Origin: Variovorax beijingensis
Lineage (GTDB): Bacteria; Pseudomonadota; Gammaproteobacteria; Burkholderiales; Burkholderiaceae_C
Length of the DNA stretch: 64,000 bases
Direction of reading: 5' to 3'
NCBI RefSeq assembly: GCF_007828835.1
Contig: NZ_VIVL01000011.1
Span: 124,001 to 188,000, forward strand
Shown here: positions 8,587-17,094 of the stretch, in pieces
How the letters are laid out: every line of letters begins with the position of its first letter
Position numbering within the stretch: position 1 is the first letter of the stretch
Notes under the pieces: generated by a model
Database searches by the model: none
Told to the model about the DNA's origin: nothing
Seen by the model: the letters and a program-made list of their open reading frames with translations, nothing else
Translations under genes and position numbers: made by a program

Positions 8587-8663
8587 GGTGCTTCTCCTCG
8601 AGGTATGGAAATCTTCTTGTTGCTGCCAGATGAGCAGCAGGCCGCCGTCAGAGGACGTCGGCG

Positions 8664-9293
8664 TCACTTCGTGCCGAAAATTCTGTCACCGGCGTCGCCG
8701 AGCCCGGGAAGGATGTACCCGTGGCTGTTGAGCTCGCGGTCGATCGCGGCGGTGTAGATCGGCACGTCGGGGTGGGCCTTCTGCATGGTCGCGATGCCTT
8801 CGGGGCAGGTGAGCAGGCAGACGAACTTGATCGACTTGGGGTTGAGTTCCTTGAGCCGTTCGACCGCGGCCACCGCCGAGTTGCCGGTGGCCAGCATCGG
8901 GTCGACCACGATCACGTCGCGGTTCTCCATTTCGCCGGGCATCTTGAAGTAGTACTCGACGGCCGTGAGCGTCTTGGGATCGCGGTACAGGCCGATGTGG
9001 CCGACGCGCGCCCCCGGCACCACGGTGAGCATGCCGTCGAGGATGCCGGTGCCCGCGCGCAGGATGGACACCAGCACCAGCTTCTTGCCGTCGATGACCT
9101 TGGCCTGCATGGTCTCGAGCGGGGTCTCGACCTCGATGTCCTGCATCGGCATGTCGCGCGTGACCTCGTAGGCCATGAGCATGCTGATTTCGTTCAGGAG
9201 CCGGCGGAAGCTGTTGGTGGAGGCGTCCTTGCGGCGCATCAGCGTGAGCTTGTGCTGGACGAGGGGGTGGTCGACGAGGTGGACGTTGCTCAT
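8664..9293 (-). CDS. upp: Uracil phosphoribosyltransferase
   Basis: Converts uracil and PRPP to UMP in the cytoplasm. The 209-residue protein has the family's usual length, the PRPP-binding loop DVIVVDPMLATGNSA, the LVSILRAGTGILDGM segment, and the C-terminal uracil-binding motif GYILPGLGDAGDRIFGT. It lies 33 bp downstream of the DUF1688 gene and two genes downstream of the URC1-like gene. In the yeast URC pathway the equivalent enzyme is URC6/Fur1, which activates uracil before ring opening. That makes this an operon-dedicated or dual-purpose copy rather than a plain salvage gene. Confidence 0.96.
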   Translation of the reverse strand: MSNVHLVDHPLVQHKLTLMRRKDASTNSFRRLLNEISMLMAYEVTRDMPMQDIEVETPLETMQAKVIDGKKLVLVSILRAGTGILDGMLTVVPGARVGHIGLYRDPKTLTAVEYYFKMPGEMENRDVIVVDPMLATGNSAVAAVERLKELNPKSIKFVCLLTCPEGIATMQKAHPDVPIYTAAIDRELNSHGYILPGLGDAGDRIFGTK

Positions 9294-9326
9294 TGGATTT
9301 TTTCTGCCGTTGCTGGACCGGAGAGT

Positions 9327-10738
9327 CTAAAAGACGGTGCCGTCGCTTTCGATCAGGAGCGGTGGCGATCCGTCTCGCAAGCGCTGTGCCAGCACGCGGC
9401 CCGCGGCCCAGGTGCCGCCCTCGAGCACGCAGGCCAGCGGCAGTTCTTCTTCGGTGCGGTCGAGGATCTTGCGCACGCGCGGCGCCAGCTCGTCGAGCAG
9501 CGCCACGGTAAGGGCGCGCCATTCGACGATGAACTCGTCGCCGGCTTTCCAGGTGCGCGCAAGAAAGGCGGGGTCCTTCGGCACGATCACGCCGCTGTCG
9601 ATCAGCAGGCCGCCGTTGCGGTATTCGGGCAGGGCGGTGAGCGCATCGAGCTGACGCACCTTGACGCCCGCGCGCTCGAAGGGTTCGAGCAGCGAGTAGG
9701 TCAGCCACTGCGACAGCTTGTGGAACGGCATCCAGCCGTTGGTGAGGCCCGGGCCGCGCACTGCGCTGTGGCGCCAGCAGTCGCCCAGCGCGAGCGCCGG
9801 GTCGCTCGAGCCGATGCCGCCCGAGCTGTCGCTTCCGCCGAGCGCGATGCTGTCGATGGTGTTGGCGGAGGGCCAGATGCCCGAGAGCGTTTCGAGCAGC
9901 AGCGAGAGGATCTGGTGCGCCGTGATCTCGGCCGTGGGCGGCGCGGCTGCGCCGAATGGGGCGACCAGCGCATCGAACATGCCGGCAGGCCGGCCCTCGT
10001 CGCCGAAGGTTTCGGGCTGCTCGCTCATCGCCTCGCCGAGCCGGCGCAGCAGCACCGCGCGGCCGGGCAGGCCCACCAGCGGATTGACGTCGCTGACCTG
10101 GAAGGCGTCGCCGAGCCGGTCGGTCACCAGGCCGCGCAGGCCGGCGGCATCGACCTGCAGCGGATGATCGGGGTTGGACGAGAACAGCCCGCTCGTGAAG
10201 GCATGGAAGCTCGCGACGGCCAGGCCCTCGGAGCGCGTGTAGCGCTCGCCGGTGGCGGGCTCGGTGTAGTGCCAGCCGGCGCCGGCGCCGGCATCGAGCA
10301 GCACGCTTACGAGCACGAGGTCGATGTGCGCGCTGGCGCGCTGCCGGGCATCGATGCCCTTGCCGAGCAGCTGGTCGAGCTGCTTCAGCCGGTCGATGCC
10401 GCCGGCCTCGAAGTGGCGCCAGCGGCTGTGGTAGGGGATGGTGTCCCAGGGATAGCGCTCGCGCGTGACCTCGGCCACGGTGCGCGCGGCGTCTTCGAGC
10501 ACGTCGCTGCCGGCGATGCGGAACCACTGCGACTCGCCCCGGCGCGCGCGCGCCAGCAGCGCGGCCGCGCGCTCGCGGATGGCGGCGGTGGTGCGCAGCA
10601 CCGTGGCGGCGCCCGCGGGGTGGCTGGTATCCGGTGCGAACTCGATGGCCGGATCGATGTCGCCCGCGCTGCCCGGCGGCAGGCTGCCCGAGCCGTCGGC
10701 GGGCAGGTAGTCGTTGCTGCTGTTTGCCTTGTTGTCGC

Positions 10739-10742
<4 letters not shown>
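9327..10742 (-). CDS. URC4-like protein (DUF1688), uracil catabolism
   Basis: A 471-residue soluble protein of the DUF1688 family, the family of URC4, which is required for uracil degradation in Lachancea kluyveri. Recognisable segments are RGESQWFRI near residue 75, the RERYPWDTIPYHSRWRHFE block, GLFSSNPDHPLQVDA, and the C-terminal PLACVLEGGTWAAGR block. The biochemical step is not settled as far as I know. Its ATG at 10742 overlaps the stop of the URC1-like gene by 4 bp (ATGA). It is followed by upp after 33 bp, so URC1-URC4-URC6 are contiguous. The function is assigned by family and by this three-gene linkage. Confidence 0.88.
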
Positions 10743-12091
<1,349 letters not shown>

Positions 12092-12111
12092 TGGAGGCCC
12101 TCAAAAAATGC

Positions 12112-12140
12112 AATGTACCGATCACTCGCGCGGCTGGCAA
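12112..12140 (-). promoter_or_regulatory. Predicted sigma70-type promoter of the URC pyrimidine operon
   Basis: Reading the minus strand, TTGCCA (12140-12135, 5 of 6 to TTGACA) and TACATT (12117-12112, 4 of 6 to TATAAT) are separated by exactly 17 bp. Initiation about 7 bp later would leave a leader of some 15 nt containing only the Shine-Dalgarno. No repressor site is obvious. Confidence 0.6.
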
Positions 12141-12191
12141 GCAGGGCGCGAGGGTCGTCATTGCCGCCGGGGACCGCGGCCGGTGCGCCGA

Positions 12192-12659
12192 TCAGGCCGG
12201 CGAGGAGCGCAGGCCGTAGGCCTTGCCGCCGACGAACAGGTATTCGGCGCGCAGCACCGGATCGCCTTTTTCACCGGTGTAGGTGAAGCCCAGCGCGGCC
12301 ACCGGGGTGCCGGGCTTGATCTCCTCGAGCCCCCAGGCCTGCAGCCGCGTGAGCGGTGCGAGTTCGATCAGCCACTTGCGGTCGCGCCGCGTGGGCAGCT
12401 GCGCCTTGGCCAGCAGCGCGGGACCGTCGACATTCGCGCTTTGCCTGGGCAGCGGGCGCTGCTTCAGGTCGGCCGGCAGGGTCGGGTTCTCGGGCAGCTC
12501 GAGCTCCACCTCGCCATGCGGATTGCGCCACATGACCTTGGTCGCGCGCCCCTCCAGGTAGAGCGGGCGGTCCTGGTCGAAGCTGCTCCAGCCGTGGTGC
12601 GCCCAGGAGGGCAGGGCCAGGCCGAGTGAACCGGCAATGAACAAGCGTCTCTCAATCAT
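12192..12659 (-). CDS. DUF6152-family periplasmic protein
   Basis: A 155-residue protein with an N-terminal signal (MIERRLFIAGSLGLALPSWAHH; AxA-type cleavage before HHGW). The mature part begins HHGWSSFDQDRPLYLEG, then TKVMWRNPHGEVEL. This AHHGWS...NPH pattern is that of the DUF6152 family, exported proteins of unknown function often found with small four-helix membrane proteins. I chose ATG 12659, just before the signal peptide. It lies 14 bp after the membrane protein gene at 12674-13099 and is probably co-transcribed with it. Histidines at the new N terminus suggest metal binding, which is inference only. Confidence 0.75.
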   Translation of the reverse strand: MIERRLFIAGSLGLALPSWAHHGWSSFDQDRPLYLEGRATKVMWRNPHGEVELELPENPTLPADLKQRPLPRQSANVDGPALLAKAQLPTRRDRKWLIELAPLTRLQAWGLEEIKPGTPVAALGFTYTGEKGDPVLRAEYLFVGGKAYGLRSSPA

Positions 12660-12673
12660 CTGGGTCTCCTTGC

Positions 12674-13099
12674 TCAGACGTAGGCAATCCAGCGCCCGCA
12701 GATGATGACAGCGAGCCAAAACCCCAGCGAGAGCAGGCATTGCAGCCTGGATATGGCGCCGGTGGATGCGAGTCCGCCTCGAAGGTGGAACCAGATGGCG
12801 TTGGCGCCTGCCAGGCCGATCAGGAACAGCTTGATGCGAAAGGCGGAATTGGCCAGCAGCTCGCCGGGCTGCGTGGAAAACATCGTGAGGCCGGTGGCGG
12901 CGCACAGTCCGAAGCCGACAAGCGCCGGCAACAGCGTCAGATGCGCCAACTGCCTCTGCGGCAGTTCCCGGCCAAGGCCGAGTACGCGCAACTCGAACAC
13001 CAGCAGCCCGCCGAACAGCAGCGCGATGCCGACGATATGCACCGTCTCCAGCGCCGGATAGGCCCAGGGGTGCGAAACCAGCCCGGCCAGCATCGGCAT
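12674..13099 (-). CDS. Small four-helix membrane protein (DUF6644-like)
   Basis: A 141-residue inner-membrane protein with four clear hydrophobic helices: VHIVGIALLFGGLLVFELRVL, LLPALVGFGLCAATGLTMF, IKLFLIGLAGANAIWF and CLLSLGFWLAVIICGRW. A His precedes helix 1 (ETVHIVG) and another sits after helix 3 (FHLRGG). This arrangement recalls haem-binding DUF2214/DUF6644-type or copper-resistance CopD-like small proteins. It appears to form an operon with the DUF6152 gene. Its ATG overlaps the stop of a 15-codon ORF (13146-13099) that has a strong Shine-Dalgarno. Exact function unknown. Confidence 0.75.
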   Translation of the reverse strand: MPMLAGLVSHPWAYPALETVHIVGIALLFGGLLVFELRVLGLGRELPQRQLAHLTLLPALVGFGLCAATGLTMFSTQPGELLANSAFRIKLFLIGLAGANAIWFHLRGGLASTGAISRLQCLLSLGFWLAVIICGRWIAYV

Positions 13100-13248
13100 C
13101 AGCTCCGGGCGGCGGACTGTTCAGGGCATGAACTGGCAGGGTGCATGGGGCGCTCCTTCCACGGGTTCGGGCGAGCTTAGCCGAGGACGCAGCCGGCGTC
13201 TGCGCCGGGCACGGCACAATCCGGCGGGATCTTTTTTCCGAAAGGGCT

Positions 13249-13274
13249 GTAACCAGCCGGTCCGATGGCACGAA
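13249..13274 (+). promoter_or_regulatory. Candidate SigF-type (ECF) autoregulatory promoter
   Basis: GTAACC (13249-13254) and CGAA (13271-13274) are separated by exactly 16 bp. This is the form I recall for promoters of the SigF ECF sigma factors that are controlled by NrsF-type anti-sigma factors in Caulobacter. It overlaps the 5' end of the sigma gene itself. Transcription would begin near 13279-13282, at or just before the in-frame ATG at 13280. Confidence 0.55.
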
Positions 13275-13846
13275 ACACAATGGACAGCAGTAGGCGAACG
13301 AGCGACGCCGAAGCCGCGCTGCGCAGCCTGTTCCTGCGCGGCCTCGACGGCGACGCAGCCGCTTATCGCGAATTTCTGCAAAAACTCAGCGCGCATCTGC
13401 GCGCCTTTCTGGGCAAGCGCCTGTTCGGCTGGCCCGATGAAGTGGAAGATCTTGTCCAGGAATGCCTGCTCGCCATGCACAACCAGCGCCACACCTACCA
13501 GAGCGACCAGCCGCTGACGGCCTGGGTGCATGCGATTGCGCGCTACAAGATGATCGACCTGCTGCGCGCCAAGTCCGCGCGCGAAGCGCTGCATGACCCG
13601 CTGGACGACGACCTGGCGGTGTTCGCCGAATCGGCCATCGAGGCCAGCGATGCGCGGCGCGACCTGGGCGGCCTGCTGCAGACCCTGCCGGAGCGCCAGC
13701 GCCTGCCGATCGTGCACGTGAAGCTCGAAGGCCTCTCGGTGGCCGAGACGGCAAGCCTGACCGGCATGTCCGAATCGGCCGTGAAGGTGGGCATCCACCG
13801 CGGGCTCAAGGCGCTCGCCGCCAGGCTCAGGAGCAAGGCGCCATGA
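13265..13846 (+). CDS. ECF RNA polymerase sigma factor, SigF-like
   Basis: A 193-residue sigma-70 family factor of the extracytoplasmic-function group. Region 2 is visible as LFGWPDEVEDLVQECLLAMHNQRHTY followed by PLTAWVHAIARYKMIDLLRA. Region 4 is LPERQRLPIVHVKLEGLSVAETASLTGMSESAVKVGIHRGLKAL, a helix-turn-helix for -35 recognition. It is followed with a 4-bp ATGA overlap by an NrsF (DUF1109) gene, the cognate membrane anti-sigma factor. ATG 13265 is the first start. If the GTAACC/CGAA promoter is real, the true start is ATG 13280 on a leaderless mRNA. By analogy with Caulobacter SigF it would answer oxidative or heavy-metal stress. Confidence 0.93.
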   Translation: MARNTMDSSRRTSDAEAALRSLFLRGLDGDAAAYREFLQKLSAHLRAFLGKRLFGWPDEVEDLVQECLLAMHNQRHTYQSDQPLTAWVHAIARYKMIDLLRAKSAREALHDPLDDDLAVFAESAIEASDARRDLGGLLQTLPERQRLPIVHVKLEGLSVAETASLTGMSESAVKVGIHRGLKALAARLRSKAP

Positions 13847-14484
13847 AGACCGACGATCTTGTGGCCATGCTGGCGACCGGCGCCACGGCCGCGCCGCGCC
13901 GCGCCGCGGGGCGCCGCCTGGCCCTTGCGCTGCTCGCCGGGCTGCCGCTGTCGTTCGCGATCCTGTTCACCGAATACGGATTGCGCCGCGACCTGGTGCA
14001 GGCCATGTTCTGGCCGATGTTCTGGGTCAAGGTGCTGTTTCCGCTGTGCATTGCGGCGGCCGCCTTCGTGATGGCGCAGCGCCTCGCGCGGCCAGGCGTG
14101 CCGGTGCGGCGCGCCTGGATCGGCATCGCGGTGCCGGTGCTTGCCGTGTGGGCGATGGCGGCCCTGGCCTGGTTCAACGCGCCGGCCGAAGAGCGCATGC
14201 CCTTGCTCATGGGCGAATCGTGGCGTGTTTGCGCGGTCAGCATCGGGCTCATGGCGCTGCCGGTCTTTGCGGCGGCACTGCTGGCCCTGAAGGGGCTGGC
14301 GCCCACGCGGCTCGCGCTGGCCGGTGCGGCCGCCGGCGCGCTGGCCGGCGGGGTGGGTGCGGCGGTCTATGCGCTGCACTGCATGGAATTGACGGCGCCT
14401 TTCCTCGCGGTCTGGTACGTGAGCGGCATCGCGCTGCCCGTGCTGGTGGGCGCCGTGCTCGGGCCGCGCCTGCTGCGCTGGTGA
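13843..14484 (+). CDS. nrsF: NrsF (DUF1109) membrane anti-sigma factor
   Basis: A 213-residue inner-membrane protein with about six hydrophobic helices and a short cytoplasmic N terminus (MKTDDLVAMLATGA). This is the DUF1109/NrsF architecture of proteins that hold SigF-type sigma factors inactive. Visible family features are the LPLSFAILFTEYGLRRDL loop, the helix-2 segment MFWPMFWVKVLFPLCIAAA and the late AVYALHCMELTAPFLAVWYVSGI with its cysteine. Paired cysteines in this family have been linked to stress sensing. The ATG overlaps the sigma stop by 4 bp, so stoichiometric translation is likely. It converges on the HerA-like gene with an 18-bp gap. Confidence 0.9.
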   Translation: MKTDDLVAMLATGATAAPRRAAGRRLALALLAGLPLSFAILFTEYGLRRDLVQAMFWPMFWVKVLFPLCIAAAAFVMAQRLARPGVPVRRAWIGIAVPVLAVWAMAALAWFNAPAEERMPLLMGESWRVCAVSIGLMALPVFAAALLALKGLAPTRLALAGAAAGALAGGVGAAVYALHCMELTAPFLAVWYVSGIALPVLVGAVLGPRLLRW

Positions 14485-14502
14485 GCGGCCCTGCGGCCTT
14501 TC

Positions 14503-16017
14503 TCAGCGCTTCTTGGCGCCGAAGATGCCGCCCAGCACGCCGCGCAGGATCTCCTTGCCGACCGAGGTGCCCATGGTCCGCACCGCCGACTTGGCCATGG
14601 TCTGCACCAGCCCGTCCCGCTTGCCGCCGCGCGGGCCCGTGCTGCCGAAAAGCAGGTCGTTCAGCATGCTGCTGCCTTCAGACGTTGCGGCCGCACCCTT
14701 GCCGCCGCCCGCCGTTTTGGCCGGCGGTGCATCGGGCGCGGTTTCGGCCCGGCCCTTGAGCTTTTCGTAGGCCGATTCGCGGTCCACGGTCTTCTCGTAC
14801 ACGCCGGCGACGAGCGAATTGGCAATGACCGCCTGGCGCTGCGCGGCCGTGACGGGGCCGATCTGGCTGCCGGGCGGCACCACGAACACGCGCTCGGTCA
14901 CGCTGGGGCGCCCCTTGGCATCGAGAAAACTCACCAGCGCCTCGCCCACCGCAAGCTCGGTGATCGCGGTTTCGATGTCCAGCCCCGGCTTCTGGCGCAT
15001 GGTGGTGGCCGTGGCCTTGACGGCCTTCTGGTCGCGCGGCGTGAAGGCGCGCAGCGCATGCTGGACGCGGTTGCCCAGCTGGGCCAGCACCGAATCCGGA
15101 ATGTCCAGCGGGTTCTGCGTCACGAAATACACGCCCACGCCCTTGGAGCGCACCAGCCGCACCACGAGCTCGATGCGCTCCACCAGCGCCTTGGGCGCCT
15201 CGTTGAAGAGCAGGTGGGCTTCGTCGAAGAAGAAGGCCAGCTTGGGCTGTTCGGGGTCGCCGATCTCGGGCAGCTGTTCGAACAGTTCCGACAGCATCCA
15301 GAGCAGGAAGGTGGCGTAGAGCCGCGGCGAGTTCATGAGCTTGTCGGCCGCCAGGATGTTGACCACGCCCTTGCCACCCACCGTTTGCATGAAGTCGGCG
15401 ATGTTGAGCATCGGCTCGCCGAAGAACTTCTCGCCGCCCTGGGTCTCGATCTGCAGCAGGCCGCGCTGGATGGCGCCCACGCTGGCGGCGCTGATGTTGC
15501 CGTACTCGGTGGTGAACTGGCTCGCGTTCTCGCCCACGTACTGCAGCATGGCGCGCAGATCCTTCAGGTCGAGCAGCAGCAGGCCGTTGTCGTCGGCGAT
15601 CTTGAACACCAGGTTCAGCACGCCGGCCTGCGTTTCATTCACGTCGAGCATGCGGCCCAGCAGCAGGGGGCCCATGTCGGAGACGGTGGCGCGCACCGGA
15701 TGCCCCTGCTCGCCGAACACGTCCCACAGGGTGACGGGGCAGGCGTCCGATTCGGGCAGATCGATGCCCCGCTCCTTGAGCGTGGCCGCCATTTTTTCGC
15801 CGATGCTGCCTTTCTGGCTCATGCCGGTCAGGTCGCCCTTGACGTCGGCCATGAACACCGGAACGCCGATGCCCGAGAGCTTTTCGGCCATGGTCTGCAG
15901 GGTGACTGTCTTGCCGGTGCCGGTGGCGCCGGTGATCAGGCCGTGGCGGTTGGCCAGGCTGGGCAGCAGGGTGCACTCGATGGTGTCGTGGCGCGCGATC
16001 AAGAGAGGGTCGGCCAT
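14503..16017 (-). CDS. HerA/YjgR-like ATPase (DUF853)
   Basis: A 504-residue P-loop ATPase of the HerA-FtsK superfamily, YjgR/DUF853 type. Walker A is GATGTGKT (near residue 31) and Walker B is LAFFFDEAHLLFNEAP. A Q-rich motif YFVTQNPLDIPDSVLAQLGNRVQHALRAFTP carries the arginine-finger region. The C terminus (TMAKSAVRTMGTSVGKEILRGVLGGIFGAKKR) is a conserved amphipathic tail typical of the family. The physiological role is unknown; family members are called putative helicases or DNA pumps without nuclease partners here. It is transcribed alone and divergent from the pigment cluster. Confidence 0.88.
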   Translation of the reverse strand: MADPLLIARHDTIECTLLPSLANRHGLITGATGTGKTVTLQTMAEKLSGIGVPVFMADVKGDLTGMSQKGSIGEKMAATLKERGIDLPESDACPVTLWDVFGEQGHPVRATVSDMGPLLLGRMLDVNETQAGVLNLVFKIADDNGLLLLDLKDLRAMLQYVGENASQFTTEYGNISAASVGAIQRGLLQIETQGGEKFFGEPMLNIADFMQTVGGKGVVNILAADKLMNSPRLYATFLLWMLSELFEQLPEIGDPEQPKLAFFFDEAHLLFNEAPKALVERIELVVRLVRSKGVGVYFVTQNPLDIPDSVLAQLGNRVQHALRAFTPRDQKAVKATATTMRQKPGLDIETAITELAVGEALVSFLDAKGRPSVTERVFVVPPGSQIGPVTAAQRQAVIANSLVAGVYEKTVDRESAYEKLKGRAETAPDAPPAKTAGGGKGAAATSEGSSMLNDLLFGSTGPRGGKRDGLVQTMAKSAVRTMGTSVGKEILRGVLGGIFGAKKR

Positions 16018-16067
16018 GAGGGGCTCCGGGTCGTATCGAAGCGGGCAGTCTAATCAAGCCTCCCTCC

Positions 16068-16073
16068 TATAAT
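16068..16073 (+). promoter_or_regulatory. -10 box (TATAAT) upstream of the pigment-type operon
   Basis: A perfect TATAAT lies 46 bp before the TTG start of the acyl carrier protein gene, in the only intergenic space upstream of the ten-gene + strand block. No convincing -35 hexamer is seen at 16-18 bp, so activation by a regulator is possible. Confidence 0.5.
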
Positions 16074-16118
16074 CCACGGCCCCCGAGGTAGTTACGGAAA
16101 AAGTTTCAGGAGGTTTTC

Positions 16119-16430
16119 TTGTCATCGACTGCTCAGCCCCCCATTCCCGCCGCCGGCGATTCACCTGAACAGTCGCCGATTGAAAAAGAGTTGGCCGTCC
16201 TGCTGGTGAACGCGCTCAATCTCGAAGTCGCGCCCGAGGACATCGTGCCCACCGATCCGCTGTATGGCGAAGGCCTGGGCCTCGACTCCATCGACATCCT
16301 CGAAGTCGCGCTCGAAGTGTCCCGGCGCTACGGCTTCCAGCTGCGCTCGGACGATGAGCGCAATCAGCAGATCTTCCAGTCGCTGCGCACGCTCGCGACC
16401 CACGTCGCCCAGCATCGCAGCGCTTCCTGA
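16119..16430 (+). CDS. Acyl carrier protein of aryl-polyene-like cluster
   Basis: A 103-residue acyl carrier protein. The phosphopantetheine attachment motif is GLGLDSIDIL with Ser57. The N-terminal 20 residues are Pro/Ser-rich and precede helix 1 (IEKELAVLLVNALN). The start is TTG at 16119, chosen because a perfect AGGAGG (16108-16113) lies 5 bp upstream and no ATG or GTG fits. It is the first gene of the block running to 25633. In aryl-polyene clusters an ACP of this type (ApeE/F, XanC) carries the growing polyene. A start codon this weak behind an ideal ribosome site suggests tuned translation. Confidence 0.88.
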   Translation: MSSTAQPPIPAAGDSPEQSPIEKELAVLLVNALNLEVAPEDIVPTDPLYGEGLGLDSIDILEVALEVSRRYGFQLRSDDERNQQIFQSLRTLATHVAQHRSAS

Positions 16431-16433
16431 TCC

Positions 16434-17078
16434 ATGTCTCGATGGCGACTGGCGCTCCTGCTGCTGGTGGGAGTGGCCTATGCCGGCCTCTCCCACTGGA
16501 TGATGCTGTTCCACCCCACCGAGCCGTGGGCCGTGGTGGTGCTGCTCGGCCCGCTGTGGCTGGCCGCCATGGGCTTCGCCGCGAGCAAGTTCGGCCGCTG
16601 GGGTTTTGCCGCGGCCCTGCTGCTGGGCATCGGGGGCTTTGCGCTCGTGTTCCTGGGTGAGGCGGGCGACACCAACCGGCTCTACGTGTTCCAGCATGTC
16701 GCCATCAACGGCCTCCTGTGCGGCTGGTTCGGCGCCTCGCTGCGTGGCCCCGGCCTGCCGCTGATCACGCAGTTCGCGCAGCGCGTGCATCCGCTCAAGG
16801 GCCACATGCTGGCCTACACGACGACGCTCACGCGCATCTGGACCGTGTATTTCGCGCTGGTGGTGGTGTCGTCGATCGTGGTGTACCTGACGCTGCCTTT
16901 TTCGGCCTGGTCGCTGCTCGCGAACGTGCTGACGCCGCTGTCGGTCACGCTTCTTTTCGTGGGCGAGCACCTGGTGCGCTACCGGCTGCACCCCGAGTTC
17001 GAGCGCACGCGGCTCATCGATGCGGTGCGCGCCTTCCAGGGCGCTTCGCCCGTCGACCACGGCAGCGGCAGCCATTGA
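16434..17078 (+). CDS. COG4648-type membrane protein (ApeG-like)
   Basis: A 214-residue inner-membrane protein with six or seven hydrophobic helices, starting LALLLLVGVAYAGLSHWMMLF and including WAVVVLLGPLWLAAMGF and WTVYFALVVVSSIVVYLTL. The loop ...VHPLKGHMLAYTTTLTRIWTVYF and the end VGEHLVRYRLHPEFERT are characteristic of the COG4648 proteins found in aryl-polyene and xanthomonadin clusters. These have no established biochemical role. It follows the ACP gene after 3 bp. It ends 16 bp before the GTG of the acyl-ligase gene, where a GAGG ribosome site is visible. Confidence 0.85.
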   Translation: MSRWRLALLLLVGVAYAGLSHWMMLFHPTEPWAVVVLLGPLWLAAMGFAASKFGRWGFAAALLLGIGGFALVFLGEAGDTNRLYVFQHVAINGLLCGWFGASLRGPGLPLITQFAQRVHPLKGHMLAYTTTLTRIWTVYFALVVVSSIVVYLTLPFSAWSLLANVLTPLSVTLLFVGEHLVRYRLHPEFERTRLIDAVRAFQGASPVDHGSGSH

Positions 17079-17094
17079 AGCAGAGGCCGACCGC

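Noticed and set aside
14484..14510. GGCC-CTGC-GGCC hairpin followed by TTTCT between nrsF and the HerA-like gene
   Set aside because: The stem is only 4 bp and the T run is broken, too weak to call a terminator.
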